64,000 bases of DNA from Anaerolineae bacterium (GTDB lineage: Bacteria > Chloroflexota > Anaerolineae > Aggregatilineales > UBA2796): positions 1-64,000 of the forward strand of contig JAHBVK010000022.1 in NCBI GenBank assembly GCA_019637555.1, written 5' to 3'. Shown here piece after piece: positions 26,495-36,080 of this stretch (within the stretch, counting starts at the first letter, position 1; each line of letters starts with the position of its first letter). The position numbers and the translations under genes are program-made. The notes beneath the pieces were generated by a model. It did not search any database. It had not been told where the DNA came from and was given only the letters and a program-made list of their open reading frames with translations.

Positions 26495-27556
26495 TTGAGC
26501 GCCTCCGATTCCCTTCACGCTGCTGTTGCGGCTTTGCCCAAGATCGAGCTACACCGCCATTTAGAAGGTTCTCTACGCTTATCTACGCTGCGGGATGTCG
26601 CGCAGGAGTTTCAACTTTCCGTACCGCGCGAACTGGATTCGCTTCGACCATTAGCACAGATCACCGCTGAGTCGCCCTACACCATTGAGCATTTTCTCTC
26701 TAAATTCGATTTTCTGCGTCAATTCTACTGCTCTCCGGAAGTGATCCAGCGTGTCGTGCGAGAAGCGATTGAAGATGCTGCCGCTGACAATATCCGTTAC
26801 ATGGAATTGCGTTTCACTCCAAAGGCATTAGCGAAACAACGAGGCTTCGCCTTCGCGGATGTCGTGCGATGGGTGACCGAAACGACGGCAGAGGCGCAGC
26901 GGGCAAACAATATCCGCGTCAATCTGATCGCCTCTGTGAATCGCCATGAGAGCGTAGCTGAAGCCGCAGCGGTATTGGAAGCGGTGGCGCCCTATCGTGA
27001 TCGAGGTGTCGTTGCTTTCGATCTGGCGGGACAGGAAGCGGGCTATACCAATGCGCCGTTTTACGATCTATTTAGCAAGGCTCGTAACTATGGCTTTTTC
27101 GTCACCGTTCATGCGGGCGAATGGGCAGGCGCCACTAACATTTACGACGCTATCACCTACATGCAAGCGGCACGAATCGGACATGGTGTGCGCATCGTCG
27201 AGGACATCCAGATCGTCGAACTAGCCCGTCAGGCAGGGGCAACCTTTGAAGTCTGTCTCAGTAGCAATGTGCACAGCGGTGTGGTCAAGTCGGTGAGTGT
27301 GCATCCCTTACCGCGAATGATGGAACTAGGACTATCGACTGCGATCTGCACCGATGATCCCTCTGTCAGCGCTATCACGCTAACCGATGAAATCAATCGC
27401 GCCATTACTGATCTAGGGCTAACGCCGGAACAGGTGAAAACGCTCATTTTGGCGGCGGCACGCAGTTCCTTCTTGCCAGCCAATGAGCGCGATGCACTGA
27501 TCGCGGACTTCACGCAGCAGCTATCAACCATCACAAAATTGGAAAGTGAGCAGTAA
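26495..27556 (+). CDS. add: Adenosine deaminase family protein
   Basis: This 353-residue amidohydrolase carries the complete metal and catalytic set: KIELHRHLEGSLR (zinc ligands His20 and His22), FVTVHAGEWAG (zinc histidine and substrate contact), ARIGHGVRI (catalytic histidine), ATFEVCLSSNVHSG and ICTDDPSVS (metal aspartate). It would convert adenosine to inosine and ammonia in purine salvage; adenine deaminase of the same family is the main alternative. The start is TTG at 26495 with GAAAGG about 13 bases upstream, and no better start exists. Its stop overlaps the next ATG by one base, so it is coupled to the hydrolase gene that follows. Confidence 0.9.
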   Translation: MSASDSLHAAVAALPKIELHRHLEGSLRLSTLRDVAQEFQLSVPRELDSLRPLAQITAESPYTIEHFLSKFDFLRQFYCSPEVIQRVVREAIEDAAADNIRYMELRFTPKALAKQRGFAFADVVRWVTETTAEAQRANNIRVNLIASVNRHESVAEAAAVLEAVAPYRDRGVVAFDLAGQEAGYTNAPFYDLFSKARNYGFFVTVHAGEWAGATNIYDAITYMQAARIGHGVRIVEDIQIVELARQAGATFEVCLSSNVHSGVVKSVSVHPLPRMMELGLSTAICTDDPSVSAITLTDEINRAITDLGLTPEQVKTLILAAARSSFLPANERDALIADFTQQLSTITKLESEQ

Positions 27557-28428
27557 TGGGGTCGGACGTTTTCCAGATCGGCGATATTCAGATCGCCCCC
27601 GTGACCGATGGTACAGTTCATGTCGATGCAGGTGGACCCTTTGGCTTAACTCCTCGCGCCCTTTACCGCAGTTATCTGGAACCCGACGCCAACAACCTGA
27701 TCCCGATGGAACTCAACTGCTTGCTCGTTCGCGCAGCGGGCAAAACCATTGTGATAGACACCGGACTCGGTGAAAAACTGGATGAACGGGCACGGCGCAA
27801 CTGGGCGCTGAATCGAGATCGTGGCAACCTGCTAGATAACTTAGCGCGTCACGGTGTCCGACCCGAAGATGTCGATCTGGTGATCGATACGCATCTGCAC
27901 GCTGATCACTGCGCGGGCAATACTCGCTTCGACTCCGACGGTAAAATGGTGCTGCCCGTCTTTCCGAACGCCGAATACGTCACACAGCGGCGCGAATATG
28001 AAGACGCCTCACATCCTAACGAACGCACACGCGGCACGTATTATGCTGTCAACTTTGAGCCGCTAGTTCAATCGGGGCAGATGCGTTTGCTAGATGGCGA
28101 CACCCAAATCGTGCCCGGAATTCGCGGCGTGATCACGCCCGGACACACACCCGCACACATGGCGATTATGTTCGAGAGTCAGGGGCAATATGGACTCTAT
28201 GTTGCCGATCTCGCCAGTTACGCTATTCACTTTGAGCGTCTCGCGTGGATGACCGCCTACGATGTCGAACCGCTGATCACGCTGGAATCTAAACGCCAAT
28301 GGCAGCAGTGGGCACTAGATCACGACGCCATTTTGATCTTTGAGCACGATCCCAAGATGATCACTGGCAAGTACACCCAACAGGGCGATAAGCGCATCAT
28401 TGAGCCGATTTTGAGGATGAATGCGTAA
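27556..28428 (+). CDS. Metallo-beta-lactamase-fold hydrolase
   Basis: The 290-residue protein has the dinuclear metal site DTHLHADHCAGN (His113, His115, Asp117, His118), then PGHTPAHMAIM, ADLASYAIHF with the bridging acid, and a late FEHDPKM histidine. It lacks a signal peptide, so it is cytoplasmic. The family hydrolyses lactones, thioesters and phosphoesters. This one looks most like the AttM/lactonase-type group by its early GTVHVDAGGPFGLTP segment, but that is a loose call. The ATG shares its A with the stop of the adenosine deaminase gene, so the two are translationally coupled. Confidence 0.88.
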   Translation: MGSDVFQIGDIQIAPVTDGTVHVDAGGPFGLTPRALYRSYLEPDANNLIPMELNCLLVRAAGKTIVIDTGLGEKLDERARRNWALNRDRGNLLDNLARHGVRPEDVDLVIDTHLHADHCAGNTRFDSDGKMVLPVFPNAEYVTQRREYEDASHPNERTRGTYYAVNFEPLVQSGQMRLLDGDTQIVPGIRGVITPGHTPAHMAIMFESQGQYGLYVADLASYAIHFERLAWMTAYDVEPLITLESKRQWQQWALDHDAILIFEHDPKMITGKYTQQGDKRIIEPILRMNA

Positions 28429-28516
28429 TATTGTTCTATATGGGCGACCTTACCATAAGTATAAAACACACTCTTGAATATGAGATCAGAGAATAGAACA
28501 TTAGTTCTGTATCTGG

Positions 28517-28522
28517 TATAAT
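28517..28522 (+). promoter_or_regulatory. Extended -10 element of ftsK
   Basis: TGGTATAAT again gives an extended -10, 46 bases before the FtsK ATG at 28569. The -35 region is weak (TAGAAC at 28494). Confidence 0.55.
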
Positions 28523-28568
28523 GAGTAGATACCTGTCCGTAGAACTGAGTTGTGCTTAGGTTGATCTG

Positions 28569-31500
28569 ATGACGAACCGTAATTCCCCTAAAGCGACAAC
28601 AAAAGATAAAGCCGCACCGCTGAAGACACCGACGGCAAAACCGGCTGACACTGCCAAGAAACCGGCACTTGGCGCAGCAAAACCTGCCTCGCCTGCCCGT
28701 AAATCGGCTGCGCCGCGCAGCGAACCCAAGCCGATGAACATCCCTGCGCCACGTGAGCGCCGCAAACCTTCCTATGCCATCAAGGTCGTAGATCGACCTG
28801 TCAAATCGCCCGACGGCAAGACGTTCTGGCAGCGTCTGACCGAGAATCCTGAGGAATTCGGCAAGATTCTCTATGATCATCCCTCGTGGATCGACGAGTT
28901 TTTTGCCATCGCGCTGTTCGTATTTGGCTTGGTGATGCTCTTTGCCATCCTTAACTCCTCGCCGGAAGCCACGCTCACCGGACAATGGTCGGATATTTTG
29001 CGACAGTTGCTCGGTTATGTAGGCGCGGTGATTTTCGCTGTTATGATCATCGCTGCGGGCGGCATCCTGATTTTGCGTAAGCTCAATCTCGACATCGAAG
29101 TGCGTTTCCGCCGCATCCTGTGGATCGAAGTTGCCTTTTTCGCCTTTCTAGCGCTCTATCACACCTTCCTCAACGATCCTGAACCACGTGCCCTCGCGCG
29201 CAGCGGCGGTGGCGGCGGCTACATAGGTTGGGCGCTCAGTCAGGTGATGATCAGCCTGTTCGGCTCCGTAGTAACCACGTTATTTTTCGGCGCCTTGATG
29301 GTCTTTGCGCTGGGTGTAGCAGTAGGGATCAATCGGCACAAGGTGCGGGGTGCGGTTGGCAGTACCGCTAAAGGGATGCTCACTACGGCGGATAAACTGC
29401 GCCAAGTCAAAGCGCCTAAGCTCCCGCAACTGCCTAAGCTCCAATTGCCGCGCAGTAGCGGCGCAGGACATGTTCGTCGTGCCGCCTTAGCCGCTGGCGA
29501 AGCCGACGGCGCGACCACCGAATCAGAAACGACGCTCTATGATGAGCCAGTCGAGACGCCAGCGATTGCAACGCCAGCGCCAGTTCTCCGCCCCCTGCGT
29601 CCCGGCAGACGAATGCTCGACGCAGCAGAGGCTGCGCCGACACCGGATCAGGGTGTTGCTGTAACGCAGTCACCTGTGACACCGACGCCTGCACCCGCGC
29701 CTGCCGCAGCCGTGATTCCGCCCTTGAAAGTGGCGACCGCAAAGACGCCCGATGTTGCAGCCGAGCAGAAAGCAACATCGCCGGAACCTGCTGTGGCTCC
29801 TACACCTACACCGCTAAGACCGATCCTCTCACCCGCCGCGTCTGCAAAATCTGCCGCCCCCCAGTCGCCGGATGACGCTGACGAACTGGATACGCTGACC
29901 GCACCCAAACCAGTACCCATCGGCAAGCCCGAAACCGCACCAGCTATCCGTAAATCGACACCAGTACGCGCTGCGACGCCCGAACCTGTGCCCGTGCAGC
30001 CGCGCGTTCGTCGCCATTTCACCGTAGCTGATTTTGACGAGGTGCGTAAACCTCTCCGCCGCGATGGACTGCCGCCAGTTGCGTTGCTCAGTGATACCGA
30101 ACTCAACCGTCCGACTGAGGATGAGATCAACAATAATGCCCGCATTATCGAAGATACCCTATTGGAATTTGACATCGATGTTGAAGTGGTTGATGTCAAT
30201 GTCGGTCCAAGCGTGACGCAGTATGCAGTGCAACCCTTCCGCGAAGTCAGGGACGGTGAAGGTAATGTCACCACCCAGCGCGTCCGCGTACAAAAGATCG
30301 CGGGATTGAGCAATGACTTGGCATTGGCGTTGTCCGCCAAACGCCTGCGTATTCAGCCCTTCGTCCCCGGTCACACCTATATGGGCATCGAAGTACCCAA
30401 CAAACAGCCCGGTGTCGTCGCGCTGCGACCTGTACTGGAATCGGAGGCGTTCGCCCATGCCTTCCGTAAATCCGATCCTGAAGCCCCCAACGGTGTGCGT
30501 GAAATACCCTTAGCGGTTCCCTTGGGGCGTGATGTCTCTGGCGATTCCGTAGTTGTAGACATCGCTACGATGCCACACTTGCTGATCGCGGGTACGACTG
30601 GCTCCGGCAAGTCCGTCGCCATCACCGCCATGATCGTCTCGCTGTTAATGAACAACACACCGGAACGCTTGCGGATGGTACTGCTCGACCCTAAGATGGT
30701 CGAACTCTCGCGCTTCAACGGCGTTCCCCATCTGCTCGGTCCCGTCGAAACCGATGGTGAGCGTATTGTCGGTGTGCTGCGCTGGGCTACACGCGAAATG
30801 GAACGGCGCTATAAACTATTGGAAGCGGAAGGCACACGCAATATCGAAACCTTTAACCGTGCGCTCGGCACAGCCCGCCAAGCGGAACAGTTGCCCTACA
30901 TCGTCATCGTCGTCGATGAAATCGGCGACTTGATGCTCTCTCGCCCTGAAGAAACCGAGCGAACTGTCACCCGTTTGGCGCAGATGGCGCGCGCGGTGGG
31001 CATGCACTTGGTCATTGCCACGCAGCGTCCTAGCGTAGACATTATCACTGGTTTGATCAAAGCAAACTTTCCGGCACGTATCTCTTTCGCCGTCGCCTCC
31101 GGCACGGATTCCCGCGTGATCCTCGATTCGATGGGTGCGGAAACGCTGATGGGACGCGGCGATATGCTCTACTTCGCTTCTGATGCTGCCGCGCCGCGCC
31201 GTGTACAGGGCTGCTACGTCTCCGACGCCGAGATTGACGAAGTGGTCAACTACTGGAAGAAATGGGATGCAGCGCAGCCACTGGAACTACAGGCGAAAGA
31301 ACGCGAGGATTGGTCGCCATGGGAACGTGCCATGACTCGCCGCGAGGAACTTTCGCAAAACGATCCGCTGTTGGAAGAAGCGATCACCTTGGTGGTCAAC
31401 GCTGGCGAAGCCTCAACCTCGCAGATTCAGCGGCAGTTGAATATTCCCTATCCGCGTGCCGCTAACCTGATGGATTTAATGACTACTCTGGGTATTCTCG

Positions 31501-31592
31501 GCGCATCTAAAGAAGGCGGACGCTACCGCGAAGTGTTGATCAAACCCGGTACCGATCCGTACCGCAAGCTGATGAGCAAAATCAAAAAGTAG
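28569..31592 (+). CDS. ftsK: FtsK/SpoIIIE-type DNA translocase
   Basis: The 1007-residue protein pumps chromosomal DNA during division. The N-terminal 80 residues are Lys/Ala/Pro-rich. Four hydrophobic spans lie near 110-130, 145-175, 180-200 and 215-255. A long Pro/Ala/Thr linker covers about 310-485. The motor follows with Walker A GTTGSGKS (675-682), LLDPKMVELS, and VIVVDEIGDLML (Walker B). The C-terminal winged helix (about 930-990) has SQIQRQLNIPYPRAANLMD, matching the gamma domain that reads polar DNA sequences. The next gene follows with no gap. Confidence 0.96.
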   Translation: MTNRNSPKATTKDKAAPLKTPTAKPADTAKKPALGAAKPASPARKSAAPRSEPKPMNIPAPRERRKPSYAIKVVDRPVKSPDGKTFWQRLTENPEEFGKILYDHPSWIDEFFAIALFVFGLVMLFAILNSSPEATLTGQWSDILRQLLGYVGAVIFAVMIIAAGGILILRKLNLDIEVRFRRILWIEVAFFAFLALYHTFLNDPEPRALARSGGGGGYIGWALSQVMISLFGSVVTTLFFGALMVFALGVAVGINRHKVRGAVGSTAKGMLTTADKLRQVKAPKLPQLPKLQLPRSSGAGHVRRAALAAGEADGATTESETTLYDEPVETPAIATPAPVLRPLRPGRRMLDAAEAAPTPDQGVAVTQSPVTPTPAPAPAAAVIPPLKVATAKTPDVAAEQKATSPEPAVAPTPTPLRPILSPAASAKSAAPQSPDDADELDTLTAPKPVPIGKPETAPAIRKSTPVRAATPEPVPVQPRVRRHFTVADFDEVRKPLRRDGLPPVALLSDTELNRPTEDEINNNARIIEDTLLEFDIDVEVVDVNVGPSVTQYAVQPFREVRDGEGNVTTQRVRVQKIAGLSNDLALALSAKRLRIQPFVPGHTYMGIEVPNKQPGVVALRPVLESEAFAHAFRKSDPEAPNGVREIPLAVPLGRDVSGDSVVVDIATMPHLLIAGTTGSGKSVAITAMIVSLLMNNTPERLRMVLLDPKMVELSRFNGVPHLLGPVETDGERIVGVLRWATREMERRYKLLEAEGTRNIETFNRALGTARQAEQLPYIVIVVDEIGDLMLSRPEETERTVTRLAQMARAVGMHLVIATQRPSVDIITGLIKANFPARISFAVASGTDSRVILDSMGAETLMGRGDMLYFASDAAAPRRVQGCYVSDAEIDEVVNYWKKWDAAQPLELQAKEREDWSPWERAMTRREELSQNDPLLEEAITLVVNAGEASTSQIQRQLNIPYPRAANLMDLMTTLGILGASKEGGRYREVLIKPGTDPYRKLMSKIKK

Positions 31593-32690
31593 GTGAGGGT
31601 GTCTTTCGCAAGCCGATCAATTCTCACGGTGATTCTAGCGGCGGTATTGCTCTGTGTTGCAGCGATGCCGCCGTCCACTGTCACCGCGCAAGAAACGCCA
31701 ACAGCAGCAGTGAACTTTTCTGTATCGGGTACGGTCAGCAGTGGCACCGCAGGCACGACGCTGCCCGCCAATCTCACGCTGACGCTTAATCTCGTCACAC
31801 CTGATTCCTCTGGCGCATTGAAGGTGCAGACACAAACCGCACCGTTAGCATCCGATAGCACCTACCATTTCGAGAACGTCACTGCCGCCGTGGGATCGTC
31901 TGTTTTCGTCACCGTCAACTATCTAGGTGCCACACAAGGCAGTCTAATCGCGCAGCTACAAGCTGGTCAAACGAGCCTCGATCTGCCGATCACGCTCTAT
32001 GCGCCGACCAGCGAACCATCGGTGGTTACGCTGCTACGCGCGCAGTATATCCTCGATTTCCTGCCCGGCAATCTGATGCAGGTGCTGGCGACTTATTACT
32101 ACAGCGTTAGCGGAGATCGCTTCTTCATCTCGCGGGATCGGGATGCACAGGGAGAACCAATCTCCGTGCAGATTCCGCTGCCTGTCGGGGCGCAGTCAAT
32201 TGCCTTCACCAACAACGTCAATAATCGTTACGCGGTTGGTGGTGACGCCATCGCACCCGTGATACTCGACTCCCGTCCAATCTTGCCCCAGCAGTCTCAT
32301 GAGCTTGTGTTTTCCTACCAGATCCCTTACGACAAGGGTGCACCCATCGATCAGGATTACCCCTTCGCCACACAGATGATCGAAGTGCTCATTCCCAACG
32401 ATGCCGGAGTCAAGCTGACGGGCGACTTCAACGCTAATCCCAATCTGACCATTAACGCGCAGCGCCCCTACACGCAGTACAACCTCAAAGCGCCCCTAGC
32501 TGCCGGATCGCGTCTGATCTATACGCTGGATGGCATTCCGCCGGTTCAAGTGGCAACACCAGCGCGGGCAGGGACGAGAGTCATCCCCGAAACCAATTTC
32601 GTGCCGCTGATCCTCGCGCTGATCGTCTTGATCGTCGTTATCGCGTTGATCGCCACGAGTCTCTTGCGTCCACGTCGGAAGCAATCATGA
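31593..32690 (+). CDS. Signal-anchored beta-rich protein with C-terminal membrane span
   Basis: The 365-residue product begins with a GTG directly after the FtsK stop. Residues 9-25 form a signal sequence ending near AMPPSTVTAQ. The middle (about 35-320) is beta-rich and Ser/Thr/Gly-rich, and residues 335-357 form a single membrane span followed by RPRRKQS on the inside. So the bulk faces outward. No known domain was recognised. Its ATGA overlap with the following ATPase gene at 32687 suggests both serve the same transporter or cytochrome-maturation process. Confidence 0.65.
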   Translation: MRVSFASRSILTVILAAVLLCVAAMPPSTVTAQETPTAAVNFSVSGTVSSGTAGTTLPANLTLTLNLVTPDSSGALKVQTQTAPLASDSTYHFENVTAAVGSSVFVTVNYLGATQGSLIAQLQAGQTSLDLPITLYAPTSEPSVVTLLRAQYILDFLPGNLMQVLATYYYSVSGDRFFISRDRDAQGEPISVQIPLPVGAQSIAFTNNVNNRYAVGGDAIAPVILDSRPILPQQSHELVFSYQIPYDKGAPIDQDYPFATQMIEVLIPNDAGVKLTGDFNANPNLTINAQRPYTQYNLKAPLAAGSRLIYTLDGIPPVQVATPARAGTRVIPETNFVPLILALIVLIVVIALIATSLLRPRRKQS

Positions 32691-33382
32691 GCGATGCACT
32701 GATCGTCGCCAACAAACTGACTAAGACTTTCGGCTTTCGTGTTGTCCTGCGTGGACTCGATTTCAGCATCACGCGCGGATCGACGGTGGCACTGCTTGGC
32801 ACGAATGGGTCAGGCAAAACTACGCTGCTGCGTATCCTTGCCGCCTTAAGCAAACCATCATCGGGGGTGCTGACCATTGGGGGCTGGAACTTGCCACAGG
32901 AAGCTGCCAACATCCGCGCACAGCTAGGGGTGGTGATGCATTTGCCGCTGCTTTACGATGATCTTTCGGCGCAGGAAAACCTACAATTCTTCGCCCGCCT
33001 CTACGATCTGACGAATGCCGATCAACGCATCGCCGCTACGCTAGATCGCGTCGGTTTGGGCAAGCGCGGACGCGATCTGGTGCGTACTTTCAGTCGGGGG
33101 ATGCAGCAGCGATTAGCAATTGCCCGCGCCCTGATCCACGATCCAGCGGTGCTGCTGCTCGATGAACCGTACACCGGACTCGATGTTAACGGCGCACAGC
33201 TTCTCGATGAACTCTTTGCTGAGTGGAAGCAGCAAGGCAAAACGGTGATCGCCTCGCTGCACGAACTTCATCGCGCCGCCTCACTCAGCGATCACACCAT
33301 CATCCTCAACGCCGGACAACTCGCCTACAACGCCGCGACTCCCGATTTTGAGGCACTATCTAGCTACTTCCAGCCAGCCTAA
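32687..33382 (+). CDS. ABC transporter ATPase, CcmA-like
   Basis: This 231-residue ATPase has all ABC motifs: Walker A GTNGSGKTT (38-46), signature FSRGMQQRLAIARAL, Walker B VLLLDEPYTGLD and a switch histidine near LHELHRA. Size and the compact helical domain fit CcmA, the ATPase of heme exporter CcmABCD used in cytochrome c maturation. No CcmB, CcmC or CcmD gene follows, because the next gene is convergent, so the membrane partner must lie elsewhere. A general ABC-2 exporter ATPase is the alternative. It overlaps the preceding signal-anchored gene by four bases. Confidence 0.8.
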   Translation: MSDALIVANKLTKTFGFRVVLRGLDFSITRGSTVALLGTNGSGKTTLLRILAALSKPSSGVLTIGGWNLPQEAANIRAQLGVVMHLPLLYDDLSAQENLQFFARLYDLTNADQRIAATLDRVGLGKRGRDLVRTFSRGMQQRLAIARALIHDPAVLLLDEPYTGLDVNGAQLLDELFAEWKQQGKTVIASLHELHRAASLSDHTIILNAGQLAYNAATPDFEALSSYFQPA

Positions 33383-33392
33383 TTTCCTGAGG

Positions 33393-33436
33393 CCCGCAGG
33401 GAATTCGTTCGTTCAGCCCGGTAATATATTGCCGGG
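33393..33436. repeat. 44-bp double-hairpin repeat, copy A
   Basis: The element begins CCCGCAGGGA, has TTCGTTCGTTCAG in the middle and ends in a stem CCCGGTAAT/ATTGCCGGG with a 2-base tip. Copy B at 47184 is identical at 40 of 44 positions. It fills the gap between two convergent genes, so it probably stops transcription from both sides. Confidence 0.75.
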
Positions 33437-33438
33437 TC

Positions 33439-34464
33439 TTAATATCCCCGCTTCCGATCCACGCGGTTGATCAAATCCTTGTTTGCCAGATAGCGTTCTA
33501 GGTTATCCACAAAGATTTCTACCGCCAGATCGTGATAACGCGAGGTGTTACCAGCAATGTGCGGACTGATCAGCACATTGTCCAGCTTCCACAGCGGACT
33601 AGTCGGTGGCAATGGCTCTTGTGTAAACACATCCAAACCTGCACCCGCGATTTGTCCCCCTTGCAGCGCCTTGATCATTGCCTCTTCATCGACCACCGCG
33701 CCGCGTGCCATATTGATCAGCACCGCGCTCTTTTTCATGGCAGAGAGAATATCGGCGTCAACGAATTTGGTCGTTTCTGGCGTCACAGGTAGCAAGATCA
33801 CCACGAAATCACACAACGTCACCATCGAACGCGTTGCTTCTGGCGGATACAAGCGATCCACCAGCGTGCCATCTGGGTCGCCCGTACCATCCGGCGTAAA
33901 TTCGCCCGCCTCTAACGGCTGCTTGACGTTGCGCTTGGTTGCCAGCACATCCATCCCAAACGCCTTGGCAATCCTCGCGATCTCCCGTCCGATACTGCCA
34001 TAACCGAGGATTCCCAGAGTCGATCCGCGCAGTTCGGTAGGCATCAACACCTGCACACGATCTGCTGCCCACTCCGCTTTCTGCTGATACTTCAACATTT
34101 GCGGCAGTTTACGCGCGAAGTAAAAGATCATGGCGAAGGTCAGTTCTGCCATCGTCGTCGCGTGCATACCGCTGGTCGTAGTCAGAATAATATCCTCTGC
34201 CGCCATGATCGGCTGCGACAGCACACCCTCTACGCCCGCTGAAAGGCTCTGAATCCAGCGCAGCCGCGGCACGGCTGCAGGTTCCGGCAGCGGGATCGTG
34301 TAAGTGAATAAAATATCCGTGGTCGCCCACACATCAGCGGGAACGTCTGCCGCCGTTTTAGCGATCTTGCGCGTGACCTTGAGACGCGGCGAGACTTGCT
34401 TCAACTTATCGAGCAGCGCATCGCTGATGTCTGCCGTCACCAGAACGTTGAGTGTTTCTTCCAC
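33439..34464 (-). CDS. D-2-hydroxyacid dehydrogenase (NAD-dependent)
   Basis: This 341-residue enzyme would reduce a 2-keto acid to a D-2-hydroxy acid. The NAD loop is GYGSIG (154-159) and the catalytic triad is Arg254 (NMARGAVV), Glu283 (FTQEPLP) and His302 (ISPHIAGNT). It resembles the glyoxylate/phosphoglycerate dehydrogenase branch, with a somewhat extended loop around 185-210 rich in Gly and Asp. Substrate cannot be fixed. The gene stands alone on the minus strand, convergent with the ABC ATPase gene, and its stop lies two bases from repeat copy A. Confidence 0.9.
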   Translation of the reverse strand: MEETLNVLVTADISDALLDKLKQVSPRLKVTRKIAKTAADVPADVWATTDILFTYTIPLPEPAAVPRLRWIQSLSAGVEGVLSQPIMAAEDIILTTTSGMHATTMAELTFAMIFYFARKLPQMLKYQQKAEWAADRVQVLMPTELRGSTLGILGYGSIGREIARIAKAFGMDVLATKRNVKQPLEAGEFTPDGTGDPDGTLVDRLYPPEATRSMVTLCDFVVILLPVTPETTKFVDADILSAMKKSAVLINMARGAVVDEEAMIKALQGGQIAGAGLDVFTQEPLPPTSPLWKLDNVLISPHIAGNTSRYHDLAVEIFVDNLERYLANKDLINRVDRKRGY

Positions 34465-34544
34465 TTTTCTTCTCTCTAACTAAGGCTAAAAAAGGTTGCT
34501 GCTAAGGATTTGGGTGTGATTGATTATAACCGCTTGTAAGCGCG

Positions 34545-36080
34545 TTATCGCGTAGCGGCACTGATTCGCTGCATAAAGCTGGAGAGCCAGCCGCCGATCA
34601 AGGGGAGGGAGCCGAACACATTCGCCGCCAATGCCCAATGCTCCGGCGCGAATGCCCGCAGCAGCAAGATCGCCGCCACATAAACCACCGCACCGATGAT
34701 CCCCGCTACAAATAGATTGGCGTTTTGCAGCAGCAGAATTGCACCTGCCATCACCGCGCCAGCCGCGAATATCCGCAAGTATCGCCCACCGAATCGCTGG
34801 ATCATGCTATCCAACTGATGATCCCGCAGCATCAGCGCCAGCACCACGATCTGTGCGCCGAGCGACGCGATTGCCGCGCCGCGTGCGCCCTGTATCTGCG
34901 GTAACAAGATCGCGTTCAGGATCACGTTGGTCAGGATGCCTACCACGCGGATCAAGAAAACCGCGTTCTGCTTACCTTGCACCGTCATTGACTGGCTGTA
35001 AATGTCGCTGATCATCGACGCCACACCCTGCCAGATCATCACCTCTAAGATCGCCGCCGTACCGACGAATCCCGGAAACAACAGCGCCGAAAGGTTGCCT
35101 GCCAGCAATGAGATCGCCACCCCTAAGGGCAGCGCCAGCGCCACCGTCAGGAACGAGAAGTTATCCACCAACGCCCGCAGTTGCTCCCGATTGCCGCTTG
35201 CCAGCCGCGACATCAACGGCGATAGCGCCACCAGCACCGTCGAACTGCTCAACTCAATGATCCCGAACACAATCGTGAACGCCGCGCCGAAATAACCGTT
35301 TTCTTTGTTGCCCAACACCGATGCCACGATCAACGTGTTCACGTAGCGATAGGTGAACAGCAGCAGCAATCCCATTCCCACCGACCAGCTTTCGCGCAGC
35401 ATGTAGCGCACCATCTGGCGCGAGATAGGAAACACTGGCTTGATCTGGAACCGTCGCAGTGCCCACCAGTACATCAGTGCGCGGATCACACCCGCGAGGA
35501 TCGTCACCTCGTACACTTGCAGCAAACTACCACCGAGCAGCAGCGCGATCAATGCCAGTGCCACCACCAGCAAGCGGTAAACTACCGTGATCGCACTCAT
35601 GATAGTCATGCGCTCGACGGCGAGGAGCTGGTTATGCGCCATCGTGCCGAACGTATCCACGATCAGCGTGAGCGATGCCACGAATAGCAGTGTTCGCGAT
35701 GCCGCATCATTGTTGAGGAACAAGCCGACTACGTTCAGCGCGAGCACTGCGATCACGCCCAGAATCGGTTGCAGGATCAGCGTGGCGCTCAGGTAACGCC
35801 CCCCTTGATCAGGGCGCTGCGCCACATCGCGCAGGACGATCAGATTACTGCTGAACTCTGGTATCGCGGCGGCAATGCCGACGAACGCGGCGATCTTGCT
35901 CCACACGCCGAACGTCTCATCACCAACGATCCGCGCCAGCACGATGATCCACAGGAATTGCACTCCATTAGCGATCAGCGTGGAGAGGGCAACAGCGGCA
36001 AAGTTGCGCGTGGTATGGGCGATCCGCGATTTCGTTTCATCTGCGCCCGCTGCTTCTTCTTGTATGCTGTTGCTGGTCAT
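34545..36080 (-). CDS. Polysaccharide flippase (Wzx/RfbX-type, MATE-like fold)
   Basis: The 511-residue protein starts at 36080 by an ATGA overlap with the upstream gene's stop. An in-frame ATG at 36101 would lie inside that gene. It contains about 14 hydrophobic spans beginning near residue 28, with no soluble domain, and the FAAVALSTLIANGVQFLWII opening typical of the polysaccharide flippase family (Polysacc_synt). Such proteins move lipid-linked glycans across the cytoplasmic membrane. The sugar substrate is unknown. The coupled upstream gene is a DUF2085 membrane protein, so the pair may act together. No glycosyltransferases are adjacent. Confidence 0.86.
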   Translation of the reverse strand: MTSNSIQEEAAGADETKSRIAHTTRNFAAVALSTLIANGVQFLWIIVLARIVGDETFGVWSKIAAFVGIAAAIPEFSSNLIVLRDVAQRPDQGGRYLSATLILQPILGVIAVLALNVVGLFLNNDAASRTLLFVASLTLIVDTFGTMAHNQLLAVERMTIMSAITVVYRLLVVALALIALLLGGSLLQVYEVTILAGVIRALMYWWALRRFQIKPVFPISRQMVRYMLRESWSVGMGLLLLFTYRYVNTLIVASVLGNKENGYFGAAFTIVFGIIELSSSTVLVALSPLMSRLASGNREQLRALVDNFSFLTVALALPLGVAISLLAGNLSALLFPGFVGTAAILEVMIWQGVASMISDIYSQSMTVQGKQNAVFLIRVVGILTNVILNAILLPQIQGARGAAIASLGAQIVVLALMLRDHQLDSMIQRFGGRYLRIFAAGAVMAGAILLLQNANLFVAGIIGAVVYVAAILLLRAFAPEHWALAANVFGSLPLIGGWLSSFMQRISAATR

